This document shows positions 10,820 through 24,860 of a stretch of DNA of 64,000 bases, piece by piece. The notes beneath the pieces were generated by a model. That model saw nothing but the letters and a program-made list of their open reading frames with translations, was not told where the DNA came from and ran no database searches. The translations under genes were made by a program, and so were the position numbers. The DNA lies in contig OZ018328.1 in the NCBI GenBank assembly GCA_963969495.1, positions 135,939,345-136,003,344 of the forward strand. The letters run 5' to 3'. Numbering within the stretch: the stretch's first letter is position 1; every line of letters begins with the position of its first letter. The DNA comes from Ceratothoa steindachneri. Lineage: Eukaryota; Arthropoda; Malacostraca; Isopoda; Cymothoidae.

Positions 10820-12595
10820 AGAATTGTCATTGCTCCCATAATAATTTTGAGAATCCTATAGCAACGCATTCAAATTCTTCTGAAGGTGTTTGAAGACAGG
10901 ATGCATTTTATCTATATTGAAATTTAAAATACATATACATATAATTAACGTAATTCCAATAAATTTGGATTTTGAAATAACGGATGAAGAAACAATTAAA
11001 ACCATCGCTTTAAAATCCACTGAATAAGTTAAAGACGATTTCAGAAGACCCATCAACTTTAATACTGCGCAGATATTTTTTTTTGTGACACCCAGAATAG
11101 TATTAGTGATAGAGAGCTAAATTCAGAACATACAACCTTGCGATGAAAGTTTCACGGCTCATATCAACACGAGCGAATTCAGGCTATTGTGGTAGGGACC
11201 AAACGTCATATGGTCAGCGATGAAACCTATATTTCTGGATGTAGTTTGAGTCGTGGTAATGAAAGACATTTCGAGAAGTATTGAAATCATAAACCAATAT
11301 TAACTTCTTTTGCTACCTACTAATTAAGAAAACTCAGAGAACTGAATGATTCACTCAATAGTAATAAGAAGTTATATATTTCATTACAATGGAATAATGA
11401 TGTATTGCATTTGTAATTACCTCAAAGTTACTTACACTCCTTTGATCTCAATATATTTTTAATTCCTTTGTCCTATCACTTCATAATCTCTGGCAAAGAT
11501 CACTGATAAGAAATAAATATTATGTATGGCTTTTCTATGATATTTTATATGGGTGTGAGTAGAATTGTATGCGTGGGATTGCATGCTTGACTGTACTAAG
11601 TAAAATTACGTTTAGCGATGACTAAAAAATAAAAGAGGGAAGAAATTATTTCCTTTCCTAATTTGGAGTCAAATAATTTCTTCTAATGTAACGCTTAAAT
11701 TCATGACAATTTGGAGACCTTCAATTATTAGCCTGTCTGTTTGTTGGGCTTGATTTTATTGTCTGGCAAGGTAAGCCTTATTATTAGTCAAATCCATTGA
11801 AAGAATAACAATCCGATAATTATTCTTCATCCCCAATTGATTCTTTTTACTGTCGGCTCCAAGTTCAGTGGAAGGGTCTCTTACAACAAGTTTTCCCCTT
11901 TCCCCCCACTTCCAACTGTCAGGTCTCTGATCTTTCGTAACAAACTTCGACGTCTCGTATTTATACCATGGCCATCTTTAATCCCCCCGGCATCCACCGT
12001 GATCTGATCGGATGAAAAATTCCTTGGTAATTACTACATTTCGAGTATTATGGCAGATGAATTTAGTAGGAGAGGCAATAGTGGGAAGCATTTCTTAAAA
12101 GGAATTTTGAGTATCATTATTAAATTAAAATTTCCTATAAACCCCCTTCCCTGGTAATTACCTAGGTTGTCCTTTTTAGAACACTTTAACTTCTTTAAGG
12201 AAAGACGAGGATTGTGTCTCGACTACATCCTGACAACCAAGCCGACAAGTGTTCTCTTATTATCACTTTGGTTGTACAACCTTAGTCGAAATTCTTTTTT
12301 TTTTTGTTCTACGTTGGCAATTTCATCTCGGCATTGGGAAGAATGATCAAAAGAATGAAGAATCTTCTTGGACACGCTAAAAGATAAGTACCTACCTGTT
12401 CTTTCCATTGTAATTACCCCTATCTCTTCATGTGGTTCTTTTGACAGGTTAGGGGAATGGTTCGATTGTATTTTGCCATTTGGCAGAGTGATAACTGGTG
12501 CTCGCGATCTATTAGGAATAACGTCTCCAGACTGAAATCTTTGTCAATTTTCTTAATATTGGATGGCAGACCCTTGATATAATATCGCCTATCAA

Positions 12596-12598
<3 letters not shown>
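10817..12598. other. AT-rich, no gene recognised
   Basis: I see no coding, RNA or element signal that I can support. Confidence 0.5.

Positions 12599-12681
<83 letters not shown>
12599..12681. repeat. (TA)n microsatellite
   Basis: About 83 bp of TA lying about 75 bp upstream of Penelope-like element 1. Confidence 0.97.
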
Positions 12682-12683
<2 letters not shown>

Positions 12684-12754
12684 ATGGAAAAAGAAAGAGA
12701 AAGGGACATTGGAATAGAGAAAGATCAAAGAGAGCAAAATACAAGTCAGGCAAT

Positions 12755-13851
12755 AAAATGAACACCCAAATATACCGAAAAACTACCTTTTCTGGCGTAG
12801 GACTCGGTTTTTCCAGTTTCTGCGACCAACTCTTTAAAATCAATTCTATAAAAACACTTCTTCACCGGGCTTATCACCTATCCTACACTTATTCTTCTCT
12901 CCATAAAGAATTTGACTTGCTTCGTAATTTTTTCAAAAATAACTGTTATTCCAGTAATTTATATGATAAGTTACTTAAGAAATTCTTATACCAGCAATAT
13001 GAACAAAGGTTACCTATTAGTACCACCCCCAAAGTCTCTCTCTCTATGTATCTTTACCATACTTAGGTTCTCTCAACCGTTCTTTCCGTAAAGATTTATT
13101 AAGACATCTCCAACAATACTTTACTCCCATCCATTTTAAAATAATCTTTACAAATAATTAATTTATCAATTGGTTCAATATTCAATGTAAAGGACACACT
13201 CCCACAGAACTTACGTATCTGCCTAGTTTATCAGTTCATTTGTCCTCACTGTGATCGAGGCTCATATATAGGCAGCACTGTTCGTTCTATGGAGGCCAGG
13301 GTGTGTCCTCACCTGGGTATTAGCAATAGAACTGGCAAATCTTTGAACCATAAAGAAATATCATCCATAAGAACTCACATTATACAATGTGAAACTGATG
13401 TCACTCGTGAAAATTTTAAAATCCTTCAACCTTGTAATAATGAAATCTCCCTTCGTATCTTAGAGTCTATGTATATTAAAATATTAAAACCTTCGCTTAA
13501 TAACGGCAATAGTGCGGTTCCCCTCCTCCTAGTTTAACCACTCTCCCATCCACCGCGCTTACTTCCTGTCCTCCCTTCCTTAACTTATTCAGTTGAGTTT
13601 TCCTCCCGGCTCAACCCGGTAAGTTACATGCTCCGCCCCATTCTCTCCTTAGTCGTCCCCATTTAAATGATGTTTTGTCTATCTGATTTGGATTTTCACC
13701 TTATACCAATAATTAATATGTTAGAATTTAAATATTTCTTCATTTCTCTTTGTCAGAACTGAAGATAGGCCTGGAGCATGAAACGTTGTCATTAAAGAAT
13801 CAGTTTAATGGAAACTACTTTCTTTCTTGTCCTTAGATTCATTCTTAAAAT

Positions 13852-13853
<2 letters not shown>
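12755..13853 (+). mobile_element. Penelope-like element 1 (5'-truncated)
   Basis: A retroelement fragment comprising the end of the reverse transcriptase, the linker and the GIY-YIG endonuclease, followed by a 3' tail that runs into (TA)n at 13,854. The tail holds CTGAAGA (13,759-13,765) and GAAAC-GUU-GUC (13,780-13,790), a hammerhead-like pair of boxes. The fingers and palm of the RT are missing. Confidence 0.88.
12758..13537 (+). pseudogene. PLE RT C-terminus and GIY-YIG nuclease
   Basis: The frame opens with IYRKTTFSGVGLGFSSFC and LLHRAYHLSY, then FFKNNCYSSNLYDKLLKKFL. These segments follow the catalytic core in Penelope-like RTs. After stops and shifts at 13,067-13,200 the protein resumes as YQFICPHCDRGSYIGSTVRSM, the GIY-YIG endonuclease signature (first motif altered to YQF, second kept as YIG) with a CxxC between, then HxxG-like and ISSIRTHIIQC. 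The usual role is nicking the target and priming reverse transcription. About half the gene is absent 5', so it cannot encode a working protein. Confidence 0.88.

Positions 13854-13919
<66 letters not shown>
13854..13919. repeat. (TA)n microsatellite
   Basis: Sits exactly between the PLE 1 tail and the left end of the next element. Confidence 0.97.
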
Positions 13920-13922
<3 letters not shown>

Positions 13923-14265
13923 GGGTTAGACATAATAATGGAAACATTAATTAAATTACTTATTTGAGTCCGCTCCCCCTTAGCAATATAAATAGATTCA
14001 TACAGGTTTGTGCTGTATCTATACGAATTTAACTGTTTTCGAGTGAAACCTGCTCTAGCTCCTTCGTAGACGCTTTTTAGAGGGAATATATCCCCTAGTT
14101 TTTGCTCCAATTTCCACAAAAGAAGCTTGATTATGGCAAGATCTGTGAATTATGGAGACCAATATGTGTCCAATGTCATTTTCAGGCATTTTAAATAAGT
14201 TTTTAAAACTTTTTTGGTGTGAATGGGTGCATTAGTTAATGTTTCCACTATTTTTTCAGAGCCTT
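13920..14265. mobile_element. Small non-autonomous Tc1-like element
   Basis: The left end CAGGGGTTAGACATAATAAT begins directly after (TA)n. Near it TGGAAACATTAA is mirrored at about 14,236-14,249 as TTAATGTTTCCA. CAGGG-type ends and TA context fit a Tc1-like MITE of roughly 340 bp. The inner sequence looks like untranslated DNA, with no transposase. The exact right end is uncertain. Confidence 0.55.
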
Positions 14266-14479
14266 CTTAATTAGCAAATATATTTACATTTGTGTGGTTA
14301 CATATACAAATATAGAAATTATGAAATAGGATGAAAATATTAATAATTTAGAACACTCAAACCCCCAAATTATATAATTTAATCGGAATTAATCACTTGG
14401 TGAAAATACAATAATGAAGATTCATTGGCGTGGTAAACAAAATAAATAAAAGTATAAGGTAAGGTGTACGATAATTCGC

Positions 14480-14830
14480 CGGTTAAAGTGATACATTAGT
14501 ACAAATGACAATAGTTCTTGTAAACTAAATGTTAATTCAATACATCAAATACCATTAAAGTTAAATGATGACTAAAAATATTTATACAGAATATTTCTGT
14601 CAAATTTGTGCAGAGTGCGTAATAATAATTAAGTCTATATTTACATGATAATACTAATTCAGTGGTTGAAATAATGCATGAATATAAATGACATTAGTTC
14701 TTGTGAACTAAATGTCATTTCGATACATAAAATATTATTAAGGTAAATTTATGATTAAATATTTATACAGCCTAATAGGTCAAATTTGTACAAAGTGTGT
14801 AATAATATTAAGACGCTATTTACATGAAAA
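14480..14830. repeat. Tandem duplication, unit about 175 bp
   Basis: 14,481-14,661 and 14,662-14,828 align throughout (shared TAGTTCTTGT, AACTAAATGT, ATATTTATACAG, GTCAAATTTGT, TATTTACATGA). A smaller imperfect repeat (AATGCTAATGAGTTT) follows at about 14,857-14,920. Confidence 0.8.
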
Positions 14831-15684
14831 GCGTCGCGGTAGAATTACAGTATGTTAATGCTAATGAGTTTTTATCCATGTTGCCGTTGGTAGCATTATG
14901 TGAATGCTAATGAGTTTGGATGGCGCGTTGCCATAGCACTATGTTAGTTTGAATAAGTAAATTGATGTGAGTGCGAATGAATAAATTATAATGACTTAAT
15001 GTAAAGTCAAAAGCACAGATAATTCAACGATGTAATAACTCGGCTAGAATGCGGTTTCGCAACCATATCTGTGGCTGGAAGTTGAAATTGTCGAATTTGT
15101 GTCACTTACTGAAGAGTGCTGTGAGTGAGAGTGGGAGAGTTGCAAGGCGAGGATGTTGAACGTCCCGTTAGGTCGATTAATGCTTCGGTGAGATGAAATT
15201 GAGCTTCTTCATGATGAAAGGTTGCATGGGATACATGGTTGTACTTCCTTGAGGAAATTCTTCGATGATAATTCCAGAAATTTGAAGGCTTCGTAAGAAG
15301 ATGAGATACAGTCTGGGAAAAACTACCTGTAGCAAGAGTGGTATTAGTTGTTAATTGTAGCGAAATGAGTTGGTTGATGCTTTATTGTGGGAGAAGGGTT
15401 TTATGGATTGATTAATAGTAGCATGGATCACCAATTCCAAGTTAGAACAATATTCCTTCTCTGCTAGATGATTTGAGTTCGTTCTTGAGGGTGGGCAACA
15501 AATAAGTTCGTATTTAGACTTTTCTAAACAACTTGGTGAATTATAACTTTATTTTTGAACTTGAATTAAATGTGAATCCTATCCACCAAGTTGGCGGATC
15601 ACGGTGACGGAGACAAAGTGATGTGATCGAATGTGTGAATAATGTGTGCATCTTTTATATGTGTAGAGAAGGTGGGCGTGAGCA
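14831..15684. other. No gene recognised
   Basis: Nothing supportable beyond the short repeat noted at the start of this stretch. Confidence 0.5.

Positions 15685-15748
<64 letters not shown>
15685..15748. repeat. (TA)n microsatellite
   Basis: Uninterrupted TA. Confidence 0.97.
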
Positions 15749-15750
<2 letters not shown>

Positions 15751-16981
15751 TAGAAAAGGCTCCCGACGATATACTATATATCTATTTTTGGTAAGGATTA
15801 TTCTATATTCGAGTGCGGGGATTTAATCAGATTGCCGAGTATTATTCTAAGTTAACAAATAGGCCTAGGGAGGGCTTATTTATCTTCCATATACTTAAGA
15901 AGTGGAACGGAGCCCAAGGATAAATAATATTGCAAGCATTAATAAAATAGAATTTTATTAATTAAACTAACAAAAATAACACATGGAAAATATTTACATG
16001 ACAGGGGATTAAAATGGGAGATGCACATGAAATGAAAAGGTCATAGGATGAATTTGACTAAGCAGTGGATTAAGATTTGGAGGGATTTAAATGACAAAAC
16101 AAACAGGAAGGGAAAGGATCGGCTAAATCCGTGTGAAAGCACGGAGTTACGTTGGCACGAAGTTAAATAATTAAATGCAATTCGTAGCTTACGTATTTAT
16201 AAGGTCGGCGTGCAGGCGAAAGCGATTTGAAGGAATGGCTTCGGTCCGACTGGCGATTTTTTTCCCAGGAGGAGGGGTTTTTAGAGGGGTTGTCCTTAAC
16301 GAGGGAGGGAGGACAGACTTCGAGGAGTGAGAGCGAAGTGGGGCTCGGAAGTACGAGCGATCCTTGAGACAGGTTACCGGAGATGTCCTGGATGAACAAT
16401 TGAGGTTATTGAGATAACCAAGCGTTCTCATGAAGAACGTTAAAAGGGGGGAATTAAATTATCACTGGCGTGATATCAAGGAAGCGAGAACCGTTTCTTG
16501 TCGAACGGGCTCGAAGAACAATGACTGTTCTAAAGTTGTTCTCTTCTGAACAATTGAACAACAGGGGGGGGGGGCCTGTTGACTTGGTGTCTCGAGGGGC
16601 ACGAACCTTGCCACTCAAGGATATTGTCTTTTGGACAATAAGGTGGTTCTCGAGGTAGAGTTCCTAAGTGCACAAGGGAAACCAGATCGGCGTGATGCCT
16701 GACAAAGATAATCGGGATCTGATTCAAATGCGAATTTCTGTCGCATAAATGGGGGACTTCCATGGAATGTCCCGCTAGCGATTCAAACACTGGCCAGATC
16801 GATGCTTGCAGGCAAACGGGGGATTGAACCTCCTTGATTAAACTTGCAGCGGGGGAAGATTAGACTCAGGAAATGTTCGGGCGATAAGAACGCCATGCTA
16901 CTGTCTTCTCTCAGGATACACGTGGGAAGCATTGGGACCAATATGTGATAGAAGCGATGCGCGGCAGCCTCAGGCAATTCT

Positions 16982-16984
<3 letters not shown>
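15749..16984. other. Unrecognised, higher-GC block between (TA)n tracts
   Basis: From about 16,100 the base composition becomes clearly more GC-rich than the flanks, with G8-10 runs. The block is bracketed by (TA)n at both sides, like known elements here, so it may be a mobile element I cannot classify. Several open frames of 60-90 codons have no motif. Confidence 0.35.

Positions 16985-17022
<38 letters not shown>
16985..17022. repeat. (TA)n microsatellite
   Basis: TA tract ending at a perfect hairpin. Confidence 0.97.
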
Positions 17023-17023
<1 letters not shown>

Positions 17024-17024
<1 letters not shown>

Positions 17025-17050
17025 CAGTTTACTATTGTAAGGTAAACTGC
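17024..17050. repeat. Perfect 9-bp hairpin next to (TA)n
   Basis: GCAGTTTAC, 9-nt loop, GTAAACTGC. Could be the end of a foldback element. Confidence 0.7.
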
Positions 17051-18122
17051 ATGTAAATTTCACCCACCCGTGCCCCCACAATTGGATGACGGATTAGTCT
17101 AATGGATACAATCACTTGTTTGTCGTCAATAAAGAGCGTTCATCAGGGGTGCCCGATGCAGTGTGAAGACGGCTACTCTTTTTTATCCCTTTAGTGTTCA
17201 ACGTTCCCATTTTGGGAGCTTTACCTCTAAATGACTTTTAAATGCAATGTTCAGCTTAATTCAGTAATTGAGCATCCCAAAATGTAAAACTATGATTATT
17301 CTAATTTTTTTTATATATTCGTATAAAATAAAATTTTAGTAACCATATTATGGGTTATCAGATATATAAAAAAATTACCATTATCACTTAATATTATAAA
17401 TATAATCAAAAAACAATGTTAATATTTTTAATACATTTTATTATTTGATCCTATAATTTAGAATATGATTTTACAAATAATTATTAAAAATTCTATGATC
17501 CACGGGTAATCTTGTATAGAAAAAAATAGGTTTGAATATAAGGTTCCCAAAATGGGAACGTTGGACACTACTGGAAACTTTTTTGCCCATATTTCGATCA
17601 CGCCGCCCAGATTGTAACACGTTCAAATCTGTATCTTGGAGCAATCCACAAGTTTGATGTGATATTAGTCTTTTGAAACTCTGAATACATTGAGTAAACA
17701 CGTTTAGTACGGCCTCTCTTCATGGATTCTACATCGTTTTATGGGTAAGTAACTTGTTTCATTTCCTTAGTTTTACACCATTTACATTGTGTTTATAGGC
17801 AGAATTCATTTTTATTATACAAATATCCAACTAAGTGCAACAAAAAAAACTACTAATATATTATTGCAGTAAATTTATGCCTGTCCGGATGCATGTTTGT
17901 GTGTGGACACGTGTCTATACGCTTGTGTGTATGCACATATGTCTGCACGCACATATGTGTATGTGCATATCTAAAAGTGACTATCCTGTGCCCAACATGT
18001 CAATATTCCCTAAAGCACATAATTATCTCTAACTTCAATTTCTGTCAATGCAGCAATAAATACTTACCCAAAGCTTTCCTACTTAGCTATGGATGCATAC
18101 ATTTATACTGGTGTGTTTTTTA

Positions 18123-19680
18123 CAGAATGAGGAGAGGGATTCCACGATTTCGATTTCTGGAGAATGCAAGAGCATATGCCGAGGAAAGGAGTAATGCTGA
18201 TATTGTGATTATTCCACTTGAATCTGGCAATGGGGCAATTGGCAACGATGAAGCAGATGACGACGATGATTTGAATAAGAAATATTTTCCTGAAGAAGTA
18301 ATTTGAGAGTGGAAAGTTCATGCGTGTAGTGATGAAGATTCAGATGAGAAAGGTGGGTTGCCTGCTGCTGCAATTAAGTGAAGAAGAAGAAGTGATAAGG
18401 TTGCTCTAAATCATCATAGTGCACCTCAAAAGGTTGGCGAAAACTATCTCTGAAAAGATGTTTTCCATATTTTCTTTATTTCCGATGGCATGATATGTTT
18501 CATTACTGAACAGACAAATTTGTATGCAAGACGAGATAAGAATGTTCTAGCTTTCAAAGTAAGTGAAGTAGAAATTAAGAATTTTCTAGGTTTGGTTCTT
18601 TTGAGTGGTTATCATTTTTTACCTTCTTAAAATTCATATTTGTCTACTAGTGAAGATATGGAAGCTCCAATATATTAAAAAACAATGAGCAGGCATAGAT
18701 TTAAAATAATAAAAAGGCATATCCACATCGCTGATAACAACAAATTATCTGAGTCAAAAGTAGCTAAAGTGCAGTCACTTTTAGAGATGCTTCGCACAAA
18801 TTTTCAGCAATTTGGGGTATTTCACGAATTTTTGAGTATTGATGTAATCCCTCACAAGGGATTACATAGTGCCAATCAATTCATAAAGAATAAGCTCGTT
18901 CGCTTTGGCTAAAATGTGGATGATGTGTGGCTCTAATAGCTATCCATACAATTTCTCTATATTTATTGCGGATCGGATAGTGGATCAAATGTTGGAAATT
19001 GTCCAAAACTATTCAAAGCATGTAATTTTGTTGATAATTTTTTTACCAGCCACAAACTCCTAAGTAACTTAACTCAGAAAGGAATCCGTACTTGCGGGAC
19101 AGTTCGAGAAAACAGGACAGAGCATTGTCCCCTCCCGAGCAACAAGGAAATGAAAAAGAGAGAGAGAGGATTTTATGATTTCAAATCGAATGGATCAGTT
19201 ATTTGCGTCAAATGGAATGATAGTTCAGTTATTAATGTTGCAAGCAACTACTACAGAAAAGAAAAAAGCTGTTACGCAACCCCATTTAATTAGCATGTAC
19301 AATAAAGGAATGGGTGGGATAGATGTCTTTGATAGTTTATTATCTTCTTTCCGACCGCGCTTACGATCTAGAAAATGGTGGTGGAATTTGTTTTCACACA
19401 TTCTGAATATTTCTGTGATAGCAGCATACTGATTTTAACAACATGTAAACTTTTCTACCAATATGACTCACCTACAGTTTAGACAAGAATAGTGAGAACG
19501 ATCCTAAAAATGGAAAAAGAACGAAAACTGCGCGGTGGGCCAACAATCACATTCTGGTACCAGCTTTGCAAGGTAAATGTATAGTATGTTCAAAGGAGAC
19601 CAGGCTGCAGTGCCAAAAGTGCAACAAAAAACTGCATAAGATAGGGTGCAGTGACATGTACATATCATAAGCAGTAAATA
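18123..19680 (+). pseudogene. piggyBac transposase (PGBD-like), multiple lesions
   Basis: DDE transposase of the piggyBac family, catalysing excision and insertion at TTAA-like sites. An acidic N-terminus (DDDDDLNKKYFPEEVI) is followed by FKVSEVEIKNFLGLVLLSGY, MSRHRFKIIKRHIHIADN and LSIDVIPHKGLHSANQFIKN. The last is the region of the first catalytic Asp; the usual SIDESMxPYxG is changed to SIDVIPHKG. MYNKGMGGIDVFDSLLSSF and RSRKWWWNLFSHILN form the late DDE part. The C-terminal Cys-rich domain survives as CIVCSKETRLQCQKCNKKLH. Many stops and shifts separate these blocks, so no intact protein is possible. Confidence 0.9.
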
Positions 19681-19912
19681 AATATCAAATAGGATTTGAT
19701 ATGTACAGCTCATTTTTTTTCATGGAGCACCTGTAACTAAATTCATCATTATAATTTTAGTATAAAAGGAAAAGTAGTGTTTTCCTTTATTAATGGTTAT
19801 GAATTCATATTTATATTTACATCCACTATATGGTTTCATAGGCATAAATTATACATAAAAAATAATTTTGTCTTCACCAAAGTTGCACGATATATTTTGC
19901 TTACATATACCT

Positions 19913-20003
19913 ACCTCTCTCTCTCTCTCTCTCTATTTTCGGCGACTTATGCCCAAGTGGGTAGTTGCCAGATGGGCTCTATAAAAAAAAAAAAAAAAAA
20001 AAA

Positions 20004-20089
<86 letters not shown>
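19913..20089. repeat. (CT)n, poly-A, (CT)n-(TA)n cluster
   Basis: (CT)n at 19,913-19,934; A21 at 19,983-20,003; (CT)n at 20,003-20,028; (TA)n to 20,089. Located inside the piggyBac element. Confidence 0.95.
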
Positions 20090-20091
<2 letters not shown>

Positions 20092-20259
20092 ATAGGTAGC
20101 ATGATAAACTAATTAATGAGCATTATTATAAAATAAAACGATTAGTTTTGTTTATTAGTTACATATATCTACTCTATATCGATTTTATAATTTAATTATA
20201 TATAGTTCGTCAGGAAAACTAGCTCAAAAAGGTCTTTTTTTCTTAGTACAGATCATATG

Positions 20260-20261
<2 letters not shown>

Positions 20262-20341
<80 letters not shown>

Positions 20342-20354
20342 TTATACAATATAT

Positions 20355-20415
<61 letters not shown>
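20262..20415. repeat. Two (TA)n tracts
   Basis: TA runs at 20,262-20,334 and 20,358-20,415 separated by 23 bp, also inside the piggyBac copy. Confidence 0.96.
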
Positions 20416-20418
<3 letters not shown>

Positions 20419-20697
20419 AGCCGCATATACATTATAAAAATGTGAAAATAGTTTTTGAATGGAATAAATATATACAAAAAACAATTATTCTATTTTTTAA
20501 ACACTTTTCCCCTGAAAAGTACTCCTGAAGTGTTCAACGTTCCCATTTTGGGAACATGTAAATATTTTTTTCATGGTATTGACAATATCATATTAATAAT
20601 GGACACAACAAGACTTTCTAAGTCAAATTTCAATCAATTATCACCATGGGAACTAAGACCAGTCACTAAAGGGTTATACTAACCTCTAATAAAAATT

Positions 20698-20699
<2 letters not shown>

Positions 20700-20773
<74 letters not shown>
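20700..20773. repeat. (TA)n microsatellite
   Basis: Begins about 25 bp right of the piggyBac end. Confidence 0.97.
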
Positions 20774-20777
<4 letters not shown>

Positions 20778-20843
20778 AATAGACAAAGTAACAGATGCAT
20801 ACATGCGCAAATATATCCATATACGTATGTATGTACATATATC

Positions 20844-22811
<1,968 letters not shown>

Positions 22812-22885
22812 TCCATCGTGGCTCAGTGGTCCACAGGGTTAGATGGATTTATTTCATCATTCTCTCGCGCTCATGAGAGATATAC
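22812..22885 (+). mobile_element. tRNA-derived SINE head, truncated
   Basis: GTCCATCGTGGCTCAGTGG matches the start of the SINE copies at 50.0-50.4 kb, including the A-box-like TGGCTCAGTGG. The B box is missing and the copy breaks off before (TA)n. Confidence 0.6.

Positions 22886-22888
<3 letters not shown>

Positions 22889-22953
<65 letters not shown>
22889..22953. repeat. (TA)n microsatellite
   Basis: Directly abuts the left end of the terminal-inverted-repeat element. Confidence 0.97.
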
Positions 22954-22956
<3 letters not shown>

Positions 22957-24315
22957 TAGGTGACTCCAGATCATCAGCATCACAGATTTCGCATAAGACA
23001 CATGTATAAAAGAAGGTAAGAAACATAATGCAAACCACAGACTTATATGTGAATGATAATTTAACAATAAGATTTAAATATAGTTTTAATATAAAAAATT
23101 ACTCACTTCATTTATACATGAACTCCAGCCGTCTTGGTTTGAAGGCTGTTACTTCCTTCATCATGTCCACGTAAAGGCAAACTTTTGTTTACACAGGTAT
23201 AAACACTGCATTTATTAACTACTTTAAATATTGTCTATTTTATTCAGCTTCTTTGTTATGCCATTCTTTTTCCAGTTTAGCAGACTCATTAATATCTGTC
23301 ACTATCGTATCGTCCGAAGGTTTTCAAGCTTTTATAACTACTTAAAGGACTCACTGATTTACTGGGATGTTTACAGTCACTCAGGATGTTTTTTATAATT
23401 ACTATAGCCTAAGTCTGTCCTCGACTGATTAGCTTTTAGTTGAAACTAGGAACATGGCCAGCAGTAGATTTTCTCTGTGACACTACTTGCACAAAGCCAA
23501 TTAATCTGTTCATACCATCTTATCTGGAATGTTCGAGTTTCAACTTTAGTTTTCAATGAAAGAGTCGGCGAGTCTGCTCAAAGAATTTCACGTTTTTCCG
23601 CAGTACCTCTATCCCCAAATGGCTAATTTTTTATATCTAGCACTATGTCATTCTCCATTTCTAACTTAAGGGTATAGTTAAAGCAACCCGCACAACACAA
23701 CTGATCTTTACACAGGGGTGCACAGAATGAGAACAATCAAATAACGACAGCGGCATGCACAGCAAACATTAGCCAGAGACCGATCTGACTGTCGCCTATA
23801 CTGTACTCTTGAGAAGAGATGCCAGTTAGTCTTATGCACCTACCAGGCTCATTCGCATTAGCCCGAGTTACTAGATAAAAAACTTTCGTTCCTTTAAAAA
23901 TATTGTAGAACGGAAACCTTTCATAGATTGGAATTTAAATTTCTAATCTCTATAGAAACCTATTGTTTCAAGAAAACATTGAATTTTAATACTTTTAATT
24001 TTATTATTATAGATAACAACTCGGGCTGTAACTTCTGAGCCCGAATCAAGCGCGTGTGAACGATGTGGAGAGAAAGTCTGCTACGAATGATATTTTTTTA
24101 CTCAAGGGCACCTCTAAGACGACCGCCAGACGATGATGGAAAATATATGAACAACGCCCAGGCTCAATAAAAGGAGCCCGAGTTATTGGCTGCAATTACT
24201 TACTTGAAGCCAGTGTTGGCAAAAATTAAATCAGCTTGCAAATACACGTTCACTTTAGTAAATTTATAATTTATAGTCGGGTGAAGCCCGAACAGCGAGA
24301 GTGCCGGAGTCGCCA

Positions 24316-24319
<4 letters not shown>
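22954..24319. mobile_element. Non-coding TIR element, unclassified (1.37 kb)
   Basis: The left end TCATAGGTGACTCCAG (22,954-22,969) is an imperfect inverted match (12 of 16) to the right end at 24,304-24,319. Both ends are embedded in (TA)n. A second, internally deleted copy starts at 37,056 with the same GGCGACTCCAGG end. AGCCCGAGTTA-like motifs recur near the right side (23,864, 24,175; inverted near 24,025), suggesting transposase-binding subterminal repeats. No coding capacity is seen. A non-autonomous DNA transposon is the best reading; the parent family is unknown. Confidence 0.65.
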
Positions 24320-24383
<64 letters not shown>

Positions 24384-24385
24384 CG
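24320..24385. repeat. (TA)n microsatellite
   Basis: Shared boundary of the TIR element and the Penelope-like element 2 tail; slightly interrupted at its right end. Confidence 0.95.
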
Positions 24386-24404
24386 TGTATGTTTTTGGTT
24401 CTAG

Positions 24405-24860
24405 CAAGCCGGATCTTCAGCAGGAAAAGGAGAGCAAGTACTGAATATATTAAAGATTTATATAAGAACAATTGCTTAACAAAATGCAATATAAAGGACA
24501 AAAATCTGGATATTAAGATAAAAATAAATAAATTCAAATTAAATTAATGGGGTTACAATTAGAAGAAAAGGAAAACCTCAATAAATACACTAAAATTTGT
24601 TACCTGATTCGGAAAAAGCTGTGAGCTGAATGAATGAATTTTAAAAATTATACTACCAGGAAAGATGTGATTTAATATTAGTTGGTTATCAGATCTATGT
24701 AGTTGGTCGGTCGATAAAAAAAAATGCTAGCTAGTTTGTTGTTTAAATGGTAAGTAATTAATGGTAACTAGTTAAAAAAAATTCAAACGAAATTAATCAG
24801 GCAATATATAACGGTGTGGAAGTAGAGTCCTTATTTAACTGAGGCTGATTGTATTTAATT
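24405..24860 (-). repeat. Left inverted arm (3' tail of PLE 2)
   Basis: Reverse complement of 26,050-26,625. It lacks about 50 bp present in the right arm near 26,545-26,595, which contains the GAAAC box. Confidence 0.9.

Larger units (their letters stand above)
17187..20673 (+). mobile_element. piggyBac-family transposon, decayed
   Basis: The ends are CCCTTTAGTG (17,187-17,196) and CACTAAAGGG (20,664-20,673), a perfect 10-bp inverted repeat. Both are flanked on the plus strand by TTAT (17,183-17,186 and 20,674-20,677). A subterminal motif, GTTCAACGTTCCCATTTTGG, occurs at about 17,195-17,214 and 20,531-20,550, and inverted at about 17,546-17,566. The transposase gene lies in the middle on the plus strand. 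Later microsatellite growth, (CT)n, poly-A and several (TA)n tracts between 19,913 and 20,415, inflates the 3' half. Confidence 0.88.

Noticed and set aside
16163..16790. Overlapping 62-86-codon frames on both strands
   Set aside because: Short, overlapping, no motif; probably composition effects in a GC-rich block.
20224..20484. Open frames encoding long Ile-Tyr repeats at this and ~15 other sites
   Set aside because: They are translations of (TA)n microsatellites in any frame; no coding evidence.
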